Shown here: positions 1 through 8,373 of the stretch, piece by piece
Layout of the letters: every line of letters begins with the position of its first letter
How positions within the stretch are numbered: position 1 is the first letter of the stretch
NCBI GenBank assembly: GCA_964364145.1
Contig: CAYILC010000009.1
Location: forward strand, 1 to 18,192
From: CAYILC01 sp964364145
GTDB taxonomy: Bacteria; Patescibacteriota; Microgenomatia; UBA1400; UBA12028
Direction: 5' to 3'
DNA length: 18,192 nucleotides
Translations under genes and position numbers: made by a program
Notes under the pieces: generated by a model
The model's input: the letters and a program-made list of their open reading frames with translations, nothing else
The model's database searches: none
Told to the model about the DNA's origin: nothing

Positions 1-1325
1 GTTATTTTCCCGCCCAATCGCTCAATAACAGCTTTTGTAATTGCTAACCCAAGACCCGATCCTGCGGTTCCTTTACTCGACTCTCCACGGTAGAAGCGAG
101 TGAAGATTTTTTTAAGTTCTTTCTTGGCGATCCCCATTCCTTCATTTGTCACGAAAAATACAATTTGTCTTGACGTAAAATCTGCATGCAAGGCAAGAGT
201 AACTCTCCCGCCTACAGGTGAATATGTTATGGCATTATGTACGATATTACTGAAGGCGCGGCGAAGAAGTAAAGTATCTGCTTGTATATGAAGATTCTGT
301 TCAATATCAGTCGTAACTACCAAATGTTTAATTTCTCCCAAAGAGGCTGCTAATTCACTTAATTCTTTGCACATCGATGACAATGAGATTGTTGTATTTT
401 TTTGTGCTTGTGCAGTTTCAATCCTTGTAATGAATAATAAATCTTGTGTTGTCTCCACTACCCGATCAATTGTGTCAAGCAATGCCTGTTTCTTGCTATT
501 TGATTCTTTGTTCAGTGTCTCAACTTGTGACCGCAATACAGCTAGTGGAGTCTTTAGTGTGTGTGCAGCATCAGAAAAAAACTCTTGCTCAGATTGAAAC
601 ATTGATTGGATTTTTTCAAGCATACGATTAAATGCGTTGCTAATAAGACGGAGTTCTTCCGTTCGTGCATGTTCAGACAGCCGCGTGTTAAGTTCTTCTT
701 TTTCCGATATGGCTTCCATTGTTTGCGCCACAATCTCTAATGGCTGAAGTGAGCGTTTAATGAGGAATGAGCTAAAAATTACCGATGAAACAAGAAAAAG
801 CGCTGTTATACCGCCAATAATGACGAGTAAAGTGGTCAGTGTTTTGTTTACAACTTCTAGTGAATATCCCACAGCCAACACACCATCACCAAGAGTTTCA
901 TTCACTCGTATGGCAGCAAATCGCATGTTCTGAGCTGTAAAATGTACTGGTGCCGTGATTGCCGTATCACCTATTGCAAGCACTTGTTCCGCCTGATGTT
1001 CGCTCACGGGGGCGAGGTCGTAACTGTTCGTTTGTATGATCGGTGCCCCATCAGCGGAAAGCAGCAACACCGTCATTCCTTTCGTGCTTACAAATTGGGA
1101 AAGTAATGTGTCACGCTCGGTCCCTGTGTATGAGCGCACAATTTGATTTGCCTCAATAAGAACCGTATGAATGTGGTGGTCGATTTGACTGTTGAGTACA
1201 GATGTAACCAGCACACTAACAAGCACGGCAAAAACGATGAACATGGAAACTGACGTGGTGCTAAACCAAAATGTAAGACTACTACGAATGGTGGTAAAAT
1301 GAAATGGAAACAAAAAGCGCCTCAT
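1..1325 (-). CDS. Sensor histidine kinase, HAMP/HisKA/HATPase, 3' end cut by window edge
   Basis: Membrane sensor kinase that should phosphorylate the response regulator encoded just upstream. I translated 441 codons by hand from an ATG overlapping the regulator's stop (ATGA). TM1 lies at about residues 16-45, an extracytoplasmic domain at about 48-160, TM2 at about 163-190 and a HAMP linker after it. The H-box reads FSDAAHTLKTPLAVL with phospho-acceptor His255 (codon at 561-563). The N-box NIVHNAITYSP lies near residue 360 and the G-box GTAGSGLGLAI near the window edge. Only the last few tens of residues at most should be missing. No His- or Met-rich metal motif is visible in the sensor domain, so the copper ligand is inferred only from neighbours (a CusS-like role). 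The kinase assignment is firm and the stimulus is not. Confidence 0.93.
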   Translation of the reverse strand, partial: MRRFLFPFHFTTIRSSLTFWFSTTSVSMFIVFAVLVSVLVTSVLNSQIDHHIHTVLIEANQIVRSYTGTERDTLLSQFVSTKGMTVLLLSADGAPIIQTNSYDLAPVSEHQAEQVLAIGDTAITAPVHFTAQNMRFAAIRVNETLGDGVLAVGYSLEVVNKTLTTLLVIIGGITALFLVSSVIFSSFLIKRSLQPLEIVAQTMEAISEKEELNTRLSEHARTEELRLISNAFNRMLEKIQSMFQSEQEFFSDAAHTLKTPLAVLRSQVETLNKESNSKKQALLDTIDRVVETTQDLLFITRIETAQAQKNTTISLSSMCKELSELAASLGEIKHLVVTTDIEQNLHIQADTLLLRRAFSNIVHNAITYSPVGGRVTLALHADFTSRQIVFFVTNEGMGIAKKELKKIFTRFYRGESSKGTAGSGLGLAITKAVIERLGGKI

Positions 1326-1996
1326 CGTTTGTCCGAAAGAACATACCCGCCACCACGAATGGTATGGATAAGTTTCTTTTGTCCTTCTGTATCAATCTTC
1401 TTTCGTAAGTTCCTAATATATACATCAACCACGTTTGAAAATGTTTCAAAATCGCTACCCCACACGTGTTCCATAATCATGGAGCGGGTCACCACTTCAT
1501 CATTATGACGTGCCAGGAACTCTAGTACCGCATATTCTTTTGAAGGAAGATCAATCGCGATGGTGTTTCGAACTACGCGTCGTGTTTTTGGATCAATTGT
1601 TAAGTCAGCAATAGAAAGGATTGGGAGTGGTTCTTTACTATTACGACGAATGAGGGCCCGCACACGAGCAAGAAGCTCCCGAGAATCAATGGGTTTTATC
1701 ACATATTCATCTGCACCCAGATCTAATCCAAGAATTTTATCGGATAGAGTGTCACGAGCGGTGAGCATAAGAATTGGAGTTGTGATATGCATTACTCGTA
1801 GTTTCTTACAAATATCAAACCCATTTCCGTCGGGTAAGTTCACATCCAAAATCAATCCATCGTACTCAAACTCAGTTGCTCGAAATAATCCGTCTTCAGC
1901 TGTTGTAGCAGTATCAACGGCAAAGGACTCACGTTCTAAGGCTTGGCGCACATGTGTGGCGAGCTGCGCATCATCCTCAATAAGGAGAATTTTCAT
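1322..1996 (-). CDS. OmpR/PhoB-family response regulator
   Basis: Two-component transcription factor of 224 aa. The receiver domain spans about residues 1-115, with acidic pocket E7/D8/D9, phospho-acceptor D51 (LILDVNLPDGNG), T79 (LMLTARD) and K101 (YVIKPID). The C-terminal winged helix spans about 128-222 and ends GGGYVL, typical of the family. The stop overlaps the kinase ATG by the four-base ATGA, so the pair is translationally coupled. No good Shine-Dalgarno precedes the ATG. A TATAAT box lies only 8 bases upstream, suggesting a leaderless start. Position beside copper export genes suggests a CusR/CopR-like role, but the sequence itself does not reveal its targets. Confidence 0.95.
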   Translation of the reverse strand: MKILLIEDDAQLATHVRQALERESFAVDTATTAEDGLFRATEFEYDGLILDVNLPDGNGFDICKKLRVMHITTPILMLTARDTLSDKILGLDLGADEYVIKPIDSRELLARVRALIRRNSKEPLPILSIADLTIDPKTRRVVRNTIAIDLPSKEYAVLEFLARHNDEVVTRSMIMEHVWGSDFETFSNVVDVYIRNLRKKIDTEGQKKLIHTIRGGGYVLSDKR

Positions 1997-2004
1997 ACTT
2001 CGTC

Positions 2005-2010
2005 ATTATA
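2005..2010 (-). promoter_or_regulatory. -10 box of the response regulator/kinase pair
   Basis: Perfect TATAAT on the minus strand, 8 bases before the regulator ATG. The mRNA would therefore begin at or within about two bases of the start codon. No convincing -35 is seen at 16-18 bases. Confidence 0.5.
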
Positions 2011-2051
2011 CCCCCCGCCGTTCTTTATCCCGATTCTCGTTAATAAGATGA

Positions 2052-2720
2052 CTAGCGCAAATCTTTCTTCTTTTCTTCAAACTCTTTTTTACCAATTTCA
2101 CCTTTTGCATATCGTTCTTTCAATATCTCAAGTGCTGATTTTTCATGGTCACGAAAACCCCCACGAGAGTGTTCTGTGATCCATTTGATAAGAGCGACAA
2201 CACCAACAATTATCAGCACCCACCAAAGAATCATAAAAATCCAGCCAAATCCGCCAAAAGGCAAAAATCCAAAGTTCATCATAGAATTACCACCTCCTCT
2301 CATCATCGATATAACACCTAAACCAGAATCGGAATAAGAAGCTGATGCGTCACATCCACTACCTCTTTTCCCCCAGGCAGTATGCACCTGTTCCTCTCCT
2401 TTATCGCCCATCATTCTTTTCATCATTTCATTCATAGTAATGTGCCTTGCGGTATCTCCGATGGATTGACCCATAAAATATTCACCAATTTTCTCAAAGT
2501 TTGCATCGTTGAGTTGCGAACACGTAACTGTTTTATTGCTCAAGTCATCCAAAAACTTTTTCCCTTCTTGTTCTTCTTGCTGTTGGCTTTGTATGGAAGC
2601 GTTATCTGGTGATGAGTTGGGGAAACCCATCATGCTTTGAGCAAAAGAGGAAGTTGGCAAAGCAAAACCAAACACAAGGAAAAAAATTGTGATAAAAAGT
2701 ACCTTTTTCAATGAGTTCAT
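2052..2720 (-). CDS. Secreted/membrane Met-rich protein with C-terminal SHOCT domain
   Basis: A 222-aa protein with an N-terminal signal segment (residues about 5-28, ending SSFAQ). A low-complexity Gln/Glu stretch (45-52) follows. Then comes a block from C67 to C123 with H93 and the Met-dense run MNEMMKRMMG (residues 96-105), and a Gly/Met linker MMRGGGNSMM. One strong TM segment lies at about 158-180. The tail from about 196, ALEILKERYAKGEIGKKEF, is the SHOCT short C-terminal domain. It starts 3 bases after the DUF302 stop, with an AGTAGG ribosome site inside that gene's end, so the two form an operon. Met, His and Cys side chains facing the envelope side would suit Cu(I) binding, but that function is inference from composition and neighbours. 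SHOCT itself has no known enzymatic role. Confidence 0.85.
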   Translation of the reverse strand: MNSLKKVLFITIFFLVFGFALPTSSFAQSMMGFPNSSPDNASIQSQQQEEQEGKKFLDDLSNKTVTCSQLNDANFEKIGEYFMGQSIGDTARHITMNEMMKRMMGDKGEEQVHTAWGKRGSGCDASASYSDSGLGVISMMRGGGNSMMNFGFLPFGGFGWIFMILWWVLIIVGVVALIKWITEHSRGGFRDHEKSALEILKERYAKGEIGKKEFEEKKKDLR

Positions 2721-2723
2721 CGA

Positions 2724-3107
2724 TTACCTACTTCTATCTATAATCCCCCGAATAATTGTATCGACTTCTTTTGGTAATGTACCAAGGTTTGCTTGTGGGA
2801 AAAATTGAGGAATAATCATCGGTCTCATACCAGAAATATACGTTTTCCCGTCTTTTTGATAGACGTTGATTTTGCACGGCAAACACAAACCAATTTTCAC
2901 ATCTGCCTGAAGCACGGCATACGCGCTTTTCGCATTGCAGATCTCAATGATCTTCAACGGTTCTATTTCAAAACTTTTTTCTTTCAAAGTTGCGGCAACA
3001 TCATGGATATAGAGCACTCGAAAGCCTACGGTCTTTGTTTCTTGTTCAACCGCTTGTACCGCTTCATCAAATGTTTTCTCCGTAGTAACGGTGTAATCAA
3101 AATCCAT
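2724..3107 (-). CDS. DUF302 family protein
   Basis: A 127-aa soluble protein matching DUF302: N-terminal FDYTVTTEKTFDEAV, then a central GLCLPCKINVYQKDGKTYISG holding the family's conserved Cys (C75 and C78, a CxxC) and a final MIIPQFFPQANLG block. The frame stays open further upstream to 3458, but the start chosen is the ATG at 3107. It has a clean GGAGG seven bases upstream, and the extension would cross the promoter region and the opposite-strand gene. DUF302 proteins have no established reaction; the CxxC and copper neighbours make metal or redox binding plausible. It leads a two-gene operon with the SHOCT protein, and possibly the two-component genes. Confidence 0.88.
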   Translation of the reverse strand: MDFDYTVTTEKTFDEAVQAVEQETKTVGFRVLYIHDVAATLKEKSFEIEPLKIIEICNAKSAYAVLQADVKIGLCLPCKINVYQKDGKTYISGMRPMIIPQFFPQANLGTLPKEVDTIIRGIIDRSR

Positions 3108-3126
3108 AGATAAACCTCCGATAAAA

Positions 3127-3135
3127 ATTATAACA
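3127..3135 (-). promoter_or_regulatory. Extended -10 promoter of DUF302-SHOCT operon
   Basis: Minus-strand TGTTATAAT, a TGN-extended perfect -10. It lies 19 bases before the DUF302 ATG, leaving a roughly 12-base leader that contains the GGAGG site. No -35 match is seen. Confidence 0.6.
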
Positions 3136-3170
3136 CCAGTGCAAACCTTCGGTAGGAGTATTTGCTTTCT

Positions 3171-3200
3171 TTCACAGAAGAGGTAGTATAAATGTATATA
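3171..3200 (+). promoter_or_regulatory. Candidate promoter of the small membrane protein
   Basis: TTCACA (3171-3176), an 18-base spacer and TATATA (3195-3200). An alternative -10 is TATAAA at 3187-3192. Both face the plus-strand gene. The region is divergent from the DUF302 promoter. Confidence 0.4.
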
Positions 3201-3228
3201 TTCTTTTCTCTGCCAAAAAAGGAGGCAT

Positions 3229-3498
3229 ATGAAGAAAAATACATTTGTTCTCGCGAATGCACTGGGCGCTACATTCGGTGCACTTTCGGTTGGATGCATA
3301 CTTGTGATTCTCTTAGTACCAGACCTGTATGTTGCCATTGAAAATCTCTGGTTACATGGCAGAAATCTTTCTGTTCTTGGTCCTGTTCGACTTGAGTTAG
3401 TGAGCGCAACAATGGGAGTACTCACATTTGCAGGATTTGGATGGATAGTTGGATACATCTACGGATCATTTATTGAATTCTTTAGTAAACGCAAATAA
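3229..3498 (+). CDS. Small two-TM membrane protein, DUF5676-like
   Basis: An 89-aa protein with two hydrophobic segments, about residues 8-31 (ending LLVP) and about 57-82 (ending YGSFIEFF), joined by a loop with WLHG. The layout and the P...W.HG pattern resemble small DUF5676-type membrane proteins found beside metal genes; I recognise this by pattern only. The start is supported by AAAGGAGG, although the spacing to the ATG is only three bases. It is the only plus-strand gene in the copper region and converges on the ATPase gene, whose stop is 11 bases away. No catalytic residues are visible and its role is unknown. Confidence 0.72.
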   Translation: MKKNTFVLANALGATFGALSVGCILVILLVPDLYVAIENLWLHGRNLSVLGPVRLELVSATMGVLTFAGFGWIVGYIYGSFIEFFSKRK

Positions 3499-3509
3499 TC
3501 CTGCCAATG

Positions 3510-6185
3510 TTATTGGGTCATACCTGACGAACTGAAACGGGCAAACTCAACGAACAAAAGTGTGAATACTATCACCATCACGACCGGAGCAATCTCGGAA
3601 ATGTAGTTGCGTTTTCCTGGTTTAAATTGGCGTAAAAGAAGCGAGTTTCCTACCACGGAAATTGACGAGAGCGCCATAGCAAGACCCGCAAGTTCCGGCT
3701 TCAACACTAATCCAATTCCTGCAAAAACGCGCGCAGCAATAGGAATGCCTGCCACGTTGTAAAACAGGGCAAAGAACATATTCTGTTTTATCTTTGACAT
3801 CGTTGCCTTAGACAAGCTGATCGCATGAACGACGTCTCGCAAATCATTTTTAATAATCACAATTCCGCCCGTCTCCATTGCAACATCTGTTCCAGAACCC
3901 ATTGCTATCCCTAGATCAGCTTGTGCAAGTGCCGGCGCGTCATTGATACCGTCTCCAACCATTGCGACTTTTTTTCCTGTTTCTTGGAGTTTTTTTACCT
4001 CATTGGCTTTATCCTGTGGTAAAACTTCGGCCAAAACATTGGTGATGCCCACTTGTGATGCAATTGCTTGTGCTGTGCGTGTGTTATCTCCCGTAATCAT
4101 GTACACGCCAATTCCCATCTTTAGTAATTTTTCAACAGCTTCTTTAGATGTTTCCTTGACCGTATCCGCAACTCCAACAAGTCCAAGTACCTTTTTTTTG
4201 GTTGCAAGAATCATAACTGTCTTGCCCTGCTCTTCCAGTCGACTCATTTTACGATTGAGCCGTTCCACAGGAAGACCTACCACATCGCTTATGAGTTTGC
4301 GGTTTCCCATATAGTAGGTCGTTCCATCAATATCACCCTGAATCCCATGACCGGGAATAGCGGTAAAGTTCTGTGCATCTGTGATCGATAATTCCTCTTC
4401 TTGCGCGTACGAATAAATGGCCTCGGCAAGCGGGTGCTCGGATTGTTTTTCTAGCGATGCAGATAACTCCAACACAGTATCTTCATCAAGATCGGAAAGC
4501 GAAATAATATCGGTAACCTCTGGTTTTCCCTTAGTAAGCGTTCCTGTCTTATCAAACACAATGACGTTCACTTTGCACGCTTGTTCCAGCGGTTCGCCAC
4601 CCTTAACCAAGATGCCGTACTCCGCTCCCTTTCCTGTTCCCACCATGATTGCGGTTGGCGTGGCCAATCCAAGAGCACATGGACATGCAATCACGATAAC
4701 CGCGGTAAATGCCATGAGGGCAAACGAAAGTGGTGCGTTGAGAAAGAAGAACCATACCACAAAGGTCAACACCGCTATTATGATTACTCCAGGAACAAAA
4801 TACGCCGAGATTCTATCGGCAATCGCCTGAATGGGGGCTTTGGAACCTTGCGCGTCCTCAACCAGTCGGATGATTTGGGCAAGTGTTGTCTCTCCGCCAA
4901 CACGGGTGGCAACAAACTCAAAACTTCCGTTTTTATTGATTGTTCCACCAATAACAATGTCTCCTTCATGTTTTTCTACCGGCAAACTTTCCCCGGTAAT
5001 CATGGATTCATCAACGGCAGATGATCCCTTGCGAATCTCTCCATCGACCGGCACTTTTTCTCCCGGACGAACCAAAACGATATCCCCCTTCACAACATGG
5101 TCAATTGGAATGTCAACTGTCTCACCATCTCGAACCACCCGAGCAGTTTTAGCCTGCAATCCCAAAAGTTTTTGGATTGCCTCAGAAGTTTTCCCTTTCG
5201 CTTTGGCTTCAAGCAACTTCCCAAGAATGACGAAGGTAATTAAAAATGCTGCTGTTTCAAAATACAGCTCTGGTATCTTTTGCCCGCTAAGTCCAATGAG
5301 TGAATTGTTAGCATCGATATACAAGAAAAAGTTCACCAAACTATAGAAGTACGCAACCGATGTTCCAATGGCAATGAGACTATCCATATTAAACGTCTTC
5401 ATGCGCAATGCCGACCACATGCCTTTATAGAATCCCGACCCAATAATGAACTGCACCGGCGTGGTTAGAATTAATGAGATGATGCCAACAAATGGAAAAA
5501 AGAATGCTCGTCCCGGCATCCATGAAAAGAAATCAAAAAACATAAAGTACATCATTGGAGCTGAAAAGATGAAGCTTATCAAAAACTTATGAAATTGTTT
5601 TCGTATTTCCTCTTTTCGCTTTTCAGATTCTTTTTTTGTGTCGCTATCTGTGACAAACATCGCCGTGTATCCAGCCTTTTCCACGGCACCAAGAAGGTCA
5701 TCCTTCTTTGTCACCGCGTCTTCATACACCACCATTGCTTTTTCCGCGGCAAAATTAACATGAGCCTCTTTCACACCCGAAACTTTTGAGAGTGTGCGTT
5801 CGATAATCGATGCACATGAACTACAGTGCATTCCAGATAATGAAAGTTGAACACGTTGTTGATCTTTCTTTGAGGTTTCGATTTTCCCAACGACAGGCGC
5901 GAGAACTTGTCCTTTTCTTTTTTCTGCCGTGATGACTTCCGATTCCCCACGTGATTTCGAAACACCAATAAGTTTCGCTGAATAACCTGCTTTTTTGATC
6001 GCGGTAAGAATATCTTTGCTTGAAGAACGCCGCGTATCGAGCTCAACACTTCCTTTCCCAGTTTTATGATCAATACGAATGTTTTTAACCCCCTTCAATT
6101 CCTCTAACTCAGAACGAATCAACAACTCACATGATCCACAGTGCATACCGGTAACGGTAAAAGAAATTGTCTTCATTGAACCCAT
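3510..6185 (-). CDS. copA: Cu+-exporting P1B-type ATPase
   Basis: ATP-driven Cu(I) efflux pump of 891 aa. Two N-terminal HMA domains carry GMHCGSC (C16/C19) and GMHCSSC (C121/C124). The membrane part starts near residue 200. Ion-site motifs are CPC at 501-503, the YN pair at 809-810 and MALSS at 837-841, which together mark the P1B-1 Cu+ class. The catalytic core has TGES (397-400), DKTGT with phospho-Asp545, SEHP (H583/P584), MITGDN (697-702) and GDGINDAP (744-751). The start lies 4 bases after the chaperone stop, so translation is probably coupled. A second ATG three codons later is possible but has no ribosome site. The first HMA (GMHC-x-SCELL) differs from the usual GMTCxxC type and matches the HMA of the upstream transporter-like protein. 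Confidence 0.97.
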   Translation of the reverse strand: MGSMKTISFTVTGMHCGSCELLIRSELEELKGVKNIRIDHKTGKGSVELDTRRSSSKDILTAIKKAGYSAKLIGVSKSRGESEVITAEKRKGQVLAPVVGKIETSKKDQQRVQLSLSGMHCSSCASIIERTLSKVSGVKEAHVNFAAEKAMVVYEDAVTKKDDLLGAVEKAGYTAMFVTDSDTKKESEKRKEEIRKQFHKFLISFIFSAPMMYFMFFDFFSWMPGRAFFFPFVGIISLILTTPVQFIIGSGFYKGMWSALRMKTFNMDSLIAIGTSVAYFYSLVNFFLYIDANNSLIGLSGQKIPELYFETAAFLITFVILGKLLEAKAKGKTSEAIQKLLGLQAKTARVVRDGETVDIPIDHVVKGDIVLVRPGEKVPVDGEIRKGSSAVDESMITGESLPVEKHEGDIVIGGTINKNGSFEFVATRVGGETTLAQIIRLVEDAQGSKAPIQAIADRISAYFVPGVIIIAVLTFVVWFFFLNAPLSFALMAFTAVIVIACPCALGLATPTAIMVGTGKGAEYGILVKGGEPLEQACKVNVIVFDKTGTLTKGKPEVTDIISLSDLDEDTVLELSASLEKQSEHPLAEAIYSYAQEEELSITDAQNFTAIPGHGIQGDIDGTTYYMGNRKLISDVVGLPVERLNRKMSRLEEQGKTVMILATKKKVLGLVGVADTVKETSKEAVEKLLKMGIGVYMITGDNTRTAQAIASQVGITNVLAEVLPQDKANEVKKLQETGKKVAMVGDGINDAPALAQADLGIAMGSGTDVAMETGGIVIIKNDLRDVVHAISLSKATMSKIKQNMFFALFYNVAGIPIAARVFAGIGLVLKPELAGLAMALSSISVVGNSLLLRQFKPGKRNYISEIAPVVMVIVFTLLFVEFARFSSSGMTQ

Positions 6186-6189
6186 TGTG

Positions 6190-6405
6190 TTATCTTTCTA
6201 TTTGATATGCTGTGTTTTGCAGGGCGAGTTCAATTTCTGGTACGGGAATAGCACGATTAGCCGTGATTGTCGTCATGCCTGTTTCAAGGTCAACAATGAC
6301 GTCTTTTACCCCGTGAATATTTTTCAAATACTTTGTCACCAGTTTTTGACATGCGTGGCAGGTAAGACCTGACAATTTAATCGTGGTTATTTGGTCTGTG
6401 TTCAT
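6190..6405 (-). CDS. copZ: CopZ-like copper chaperone (single HMA domain)
   Basis: A 71-aa cytosolic metallochaperone with one ferredoxin-like HMA fold. The metal motif is GLTCHAC (C16, C19), followed by the conserved helix and KDVIVDLETG strand, ending TAYQIER. It should carry Cu(I) to the HMA or entry site of the ATPase encoded 4 bases downstream. The frame extends upstream to 6465, but that would overlap the preceding gene. The ATG at 6405 has AAAGGA five bases ahead and is preferred. An ATG at 6411 would sit on the ribosome site itself. Metal specificity is inferred from the neighbouring Cu+ ATPase. Confidence 0.9.
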   Translation of the reverse strand: MNTDQITTIKLSGLTCHACQKLVTKYLKNIHGVKDVIVDLETGMTTITANRAIPVPEIELALQNTAYQIER

Positions 6406-6422
6406 ATACATCCTTTTCTTTT

Positions 6423-8219
6423 TTATTCTGCGACGATTTGTCCCCGTGGTATTCCCATGGCGCACGTGATTTGGTATGTGCCAGCTATGGGCGTAAAATC
6501 AAATGTTACCGTTTGGCCTTTTGTAAACACTTGAATATTTTGTGAAAGTTTTGGTAAAGCAATACTTCCCATACAGCCTGCACCATTTTCCTGCGCGAGT
6601 ATCTCTAAACGAACAGGTCGTTCAGCCTTCACTCTGAATGAGTTTGGTGTAATATCTGTTGTTGGACTGTATGTTGCCTTAATCACCTGAATTGCCTGCC
6701 CAGCTTGAGTTGTGACAATTGGTGTTGCTTCTGGACCAAGTGTGGGAACAGTCTTTCTTGCTGCTGCACCGCACCCGCATCCGCCTCCGCCCCCCCCACA
6801 GCTTCCCGTCGCAGCTGCAGGTTGCACCGCTGCCTGTGTAGTTTGCTGAGCTACTGTCGATGTTGTACCATCTGTAACAGTAAAAGATCCTGTAAACATC
6901 CCCATTAAACAGCTAAAACGGAATGATCCTGTTTCTGTAGGGGTGAACTCAAAAATGTTCTCACCCAACTTCAAACCTTGTCGGATACCAAACTTTGGAA
7001 ACGAGATTGCTGCTGCGCAAGATGTAACGCTTTTTGAAGTCACGATCCACTTAACCGGCATTCCTTTACGAATAGTAAAGGTATTCGGCTTATATCCATC
7101 GGTGTCTTGCGTCATGCGGACAATCTGCACTCCATTCTCTATCATCACATTCGGATCGTTGACGCCAATTGATGCCTGCGCAGTAACAAATGACGGCACA
7201 GAAAATCCAGCAAGTCTTCCGCCATTTGCCAAGTTAAATAGCGCAAGCAGGATCACAACCAAACCCGCAAATCGGAAAAAGTGTTTTGCAAAGGCCCCTT
7301 TTACGATTGATGTGAGTCCGCCAACTCCTAATAACCCCGGAGTTGTCCCAAGAGCAAATGTGCCCATGGTGAGTGCTCCAGTCAGAGGACTTCCACTACT
7401 CATGGCGTAAAGCTGCATTGCTTGCGTAAATCCGCATGGCAAGAAAAATGTGAGAGCACCTGAAACGAACGATCCTTTATTGCTATATTCTTCATCTTTA
7501 CGCGTGTGAATGCCCAATGCTTTTGCGATAAATTTCGGCAAAACGAACTTGAACTTGTTGAGTCGCGGTGAAATATCGATAAGCTGTGCACCCAAAAGCA
7601 GCATCACTCCACCAACAATAATTGTGAGCGCTCCTAAAATGGTTGTTGATAATTGAAATACAGATCCGAGTAAGCCAATAAGTCCTCCCAAAACAAAAAA
7701 TGCAACGATTCGTCCGAGATTAAAAAAGAGATGCGGGGTAAATTTTTGCAATGACGTGGCAGTTGGATGTTTTTCCGCAAACCGAGATGAGGCTGCAAGC
7801 ACCAATCCTCCAACTAAAGCCATACACGTTGAAAAACCCGCGGTGAGACCAACAAGCAACACGATTGGGAGGCTGGAATAGCCACTGGCCGAACTAATAG
7901 CGATGTTGAAAAGACCAAGTTTGTTTGCAATGTACCCGAGGATAAATACAAGAAGTGCCATTTTCCCAAGACTTCTATAGTCTTCAAGTTTGTGGGAAAT
8001 CCAGGGGGAATCATCTTTCCCAAGCGTATATCCGGCGTTTTGCACCGCGCTTTCAATATATTGTTGTTCGATATCATCTTCGTGCTCAAGTTCTGCCTGT
8101 CCCCTCTCTTGATCTGCACACACACATCTCACACCAGGCACCTTACTTAGCTCATCCTCTAGTAAAAGTTCACACGATCGGCAGTGCATACCTTTAATGT
8201 TTACGGTAGTTTTCTTCAT
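6423..8219 (-). CDS. HMA - UreH/TauE-like membrane domain - double cupredoxin fusion
   Basis: A 598-aa, three-part protein. Residues 1-70 are an HMA domain (GMHCRSCELL, C13/C16). Residues about 85-335 are a polytopic membrane domain resembling the UreH/TauE-SafE type (sulfite exporter-like, CcdA-related), with TCMALVGGLVLA near 131 and FFLPCGFTQAMQLYAMSSGS near 258. After an external linker come two cupredoxin-like domains: about 362-449 with C401 and SCLMGM (C437, M439, M441), and about 507-596 with C549 and TCAMG (C586, M588). Between them lies a linker containing CGGGGGGCGCG (474-484). The start has AAGGTGA nearby. It heads the copZ-copA operon (17 bases to copZ). Movement of Cu or of electrons between cytosolic HMA and external cupredoxins is plausible but inferred. 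Confidence 0.9.
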   Translation of the reverse strand: MKKTTVNIKGMHCRSCELLLEDELSKVPGVRCVCADQERGQAELEHEDDIEQQYIESAVQNAGYTLGKDDSPWISHKLEDYRSLGKMALLVFILGYIANKLGLFNIAISSASGYSSLPIVLLVGLTAGFSTCMALVGGLVLAASSRFAEKHPTATSLQKFTPHLFFNLGRIVAFFVLGGLIGLLGSVFQLSTTILGALTIIVGGVMLLLGAQLIDISPRLNKFKFVLPKFIAKALGIHTRKDEEYSNKGSFVSGALTFFLPCGFTQAMQLYAMSSGSPLTGALTMGTFALGTTPGLLGVGGLTSIVKGAFAKHFFRFAGLVVILLALFNLANGGRLAGFSVPSFVTAQASIGVNDPNVMIENGVQIVRMTQDTDGYKPNTFTIRKGMPVKWIVTSKSVTSCAAAISFPKFGIRQGLKLGENIFEFTPTETGSFRFSCLMGMFTGSFTVTDGTTSTVAQQTTQAAVQPAAATGSCGGGGGGCGCGAAARKTVPTLGPEATPIVTTQAGQAIQVIKATYSPTTDITPNSFRVKAERPVRLEILAQENGAGCMGSIALPKLSQNIQVFTKGQTVTFDFTPIAGTYQITCAMGIPRGQIVAE

Positions 8220-8230
8220 ATCTTCACCTT

Positions 8231-8239
8231 TTTATAGCA
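8231..8239 (-). promoter_or_regulatory. Extended -10 promoter of the copper export operon
   Basis: Minus-strand TGCTATAAA, 11 bases before the ATG at 8219. The 154 bases between this gene and the surface-protein stop hold no other gene. No -35 and no clear palindromic operator was seen. Confidence 0.5.
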
Positions 8240-8373
8240 GTTTGCTCAGGTTCTATGATACTTCGCGAGAATACAAGAAGCGAGATGAAGTGAGGATGAA
8301 GATGGAGAAGTCAACAGACTTGTGGCGAAATAAGAATCTTGTTTCGCTGCAAGTCCAATGGCAACAGAGGTCA

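Noticed and set aside
3136..3160. Possible CueR-like operator (AACCTTCGG) upstream of DUF302
   Set aside because: Only one half resembles the known copper-regulator dyad; the other half does not mirror it.
3108..3458. Upstream extension of the DUF302 frame
   Set aside because: It crosses the extended -10 and the opposite-strand membrane-protein gene, while a GGAGG-led ATG at 3107 fits the domain start.
3504..3516. CCAAT-GTT-ATTGG inverted repeat between convergent genes
   Set aside because: Only five pairs and no U-tract, so it is too weak to call a terminator.
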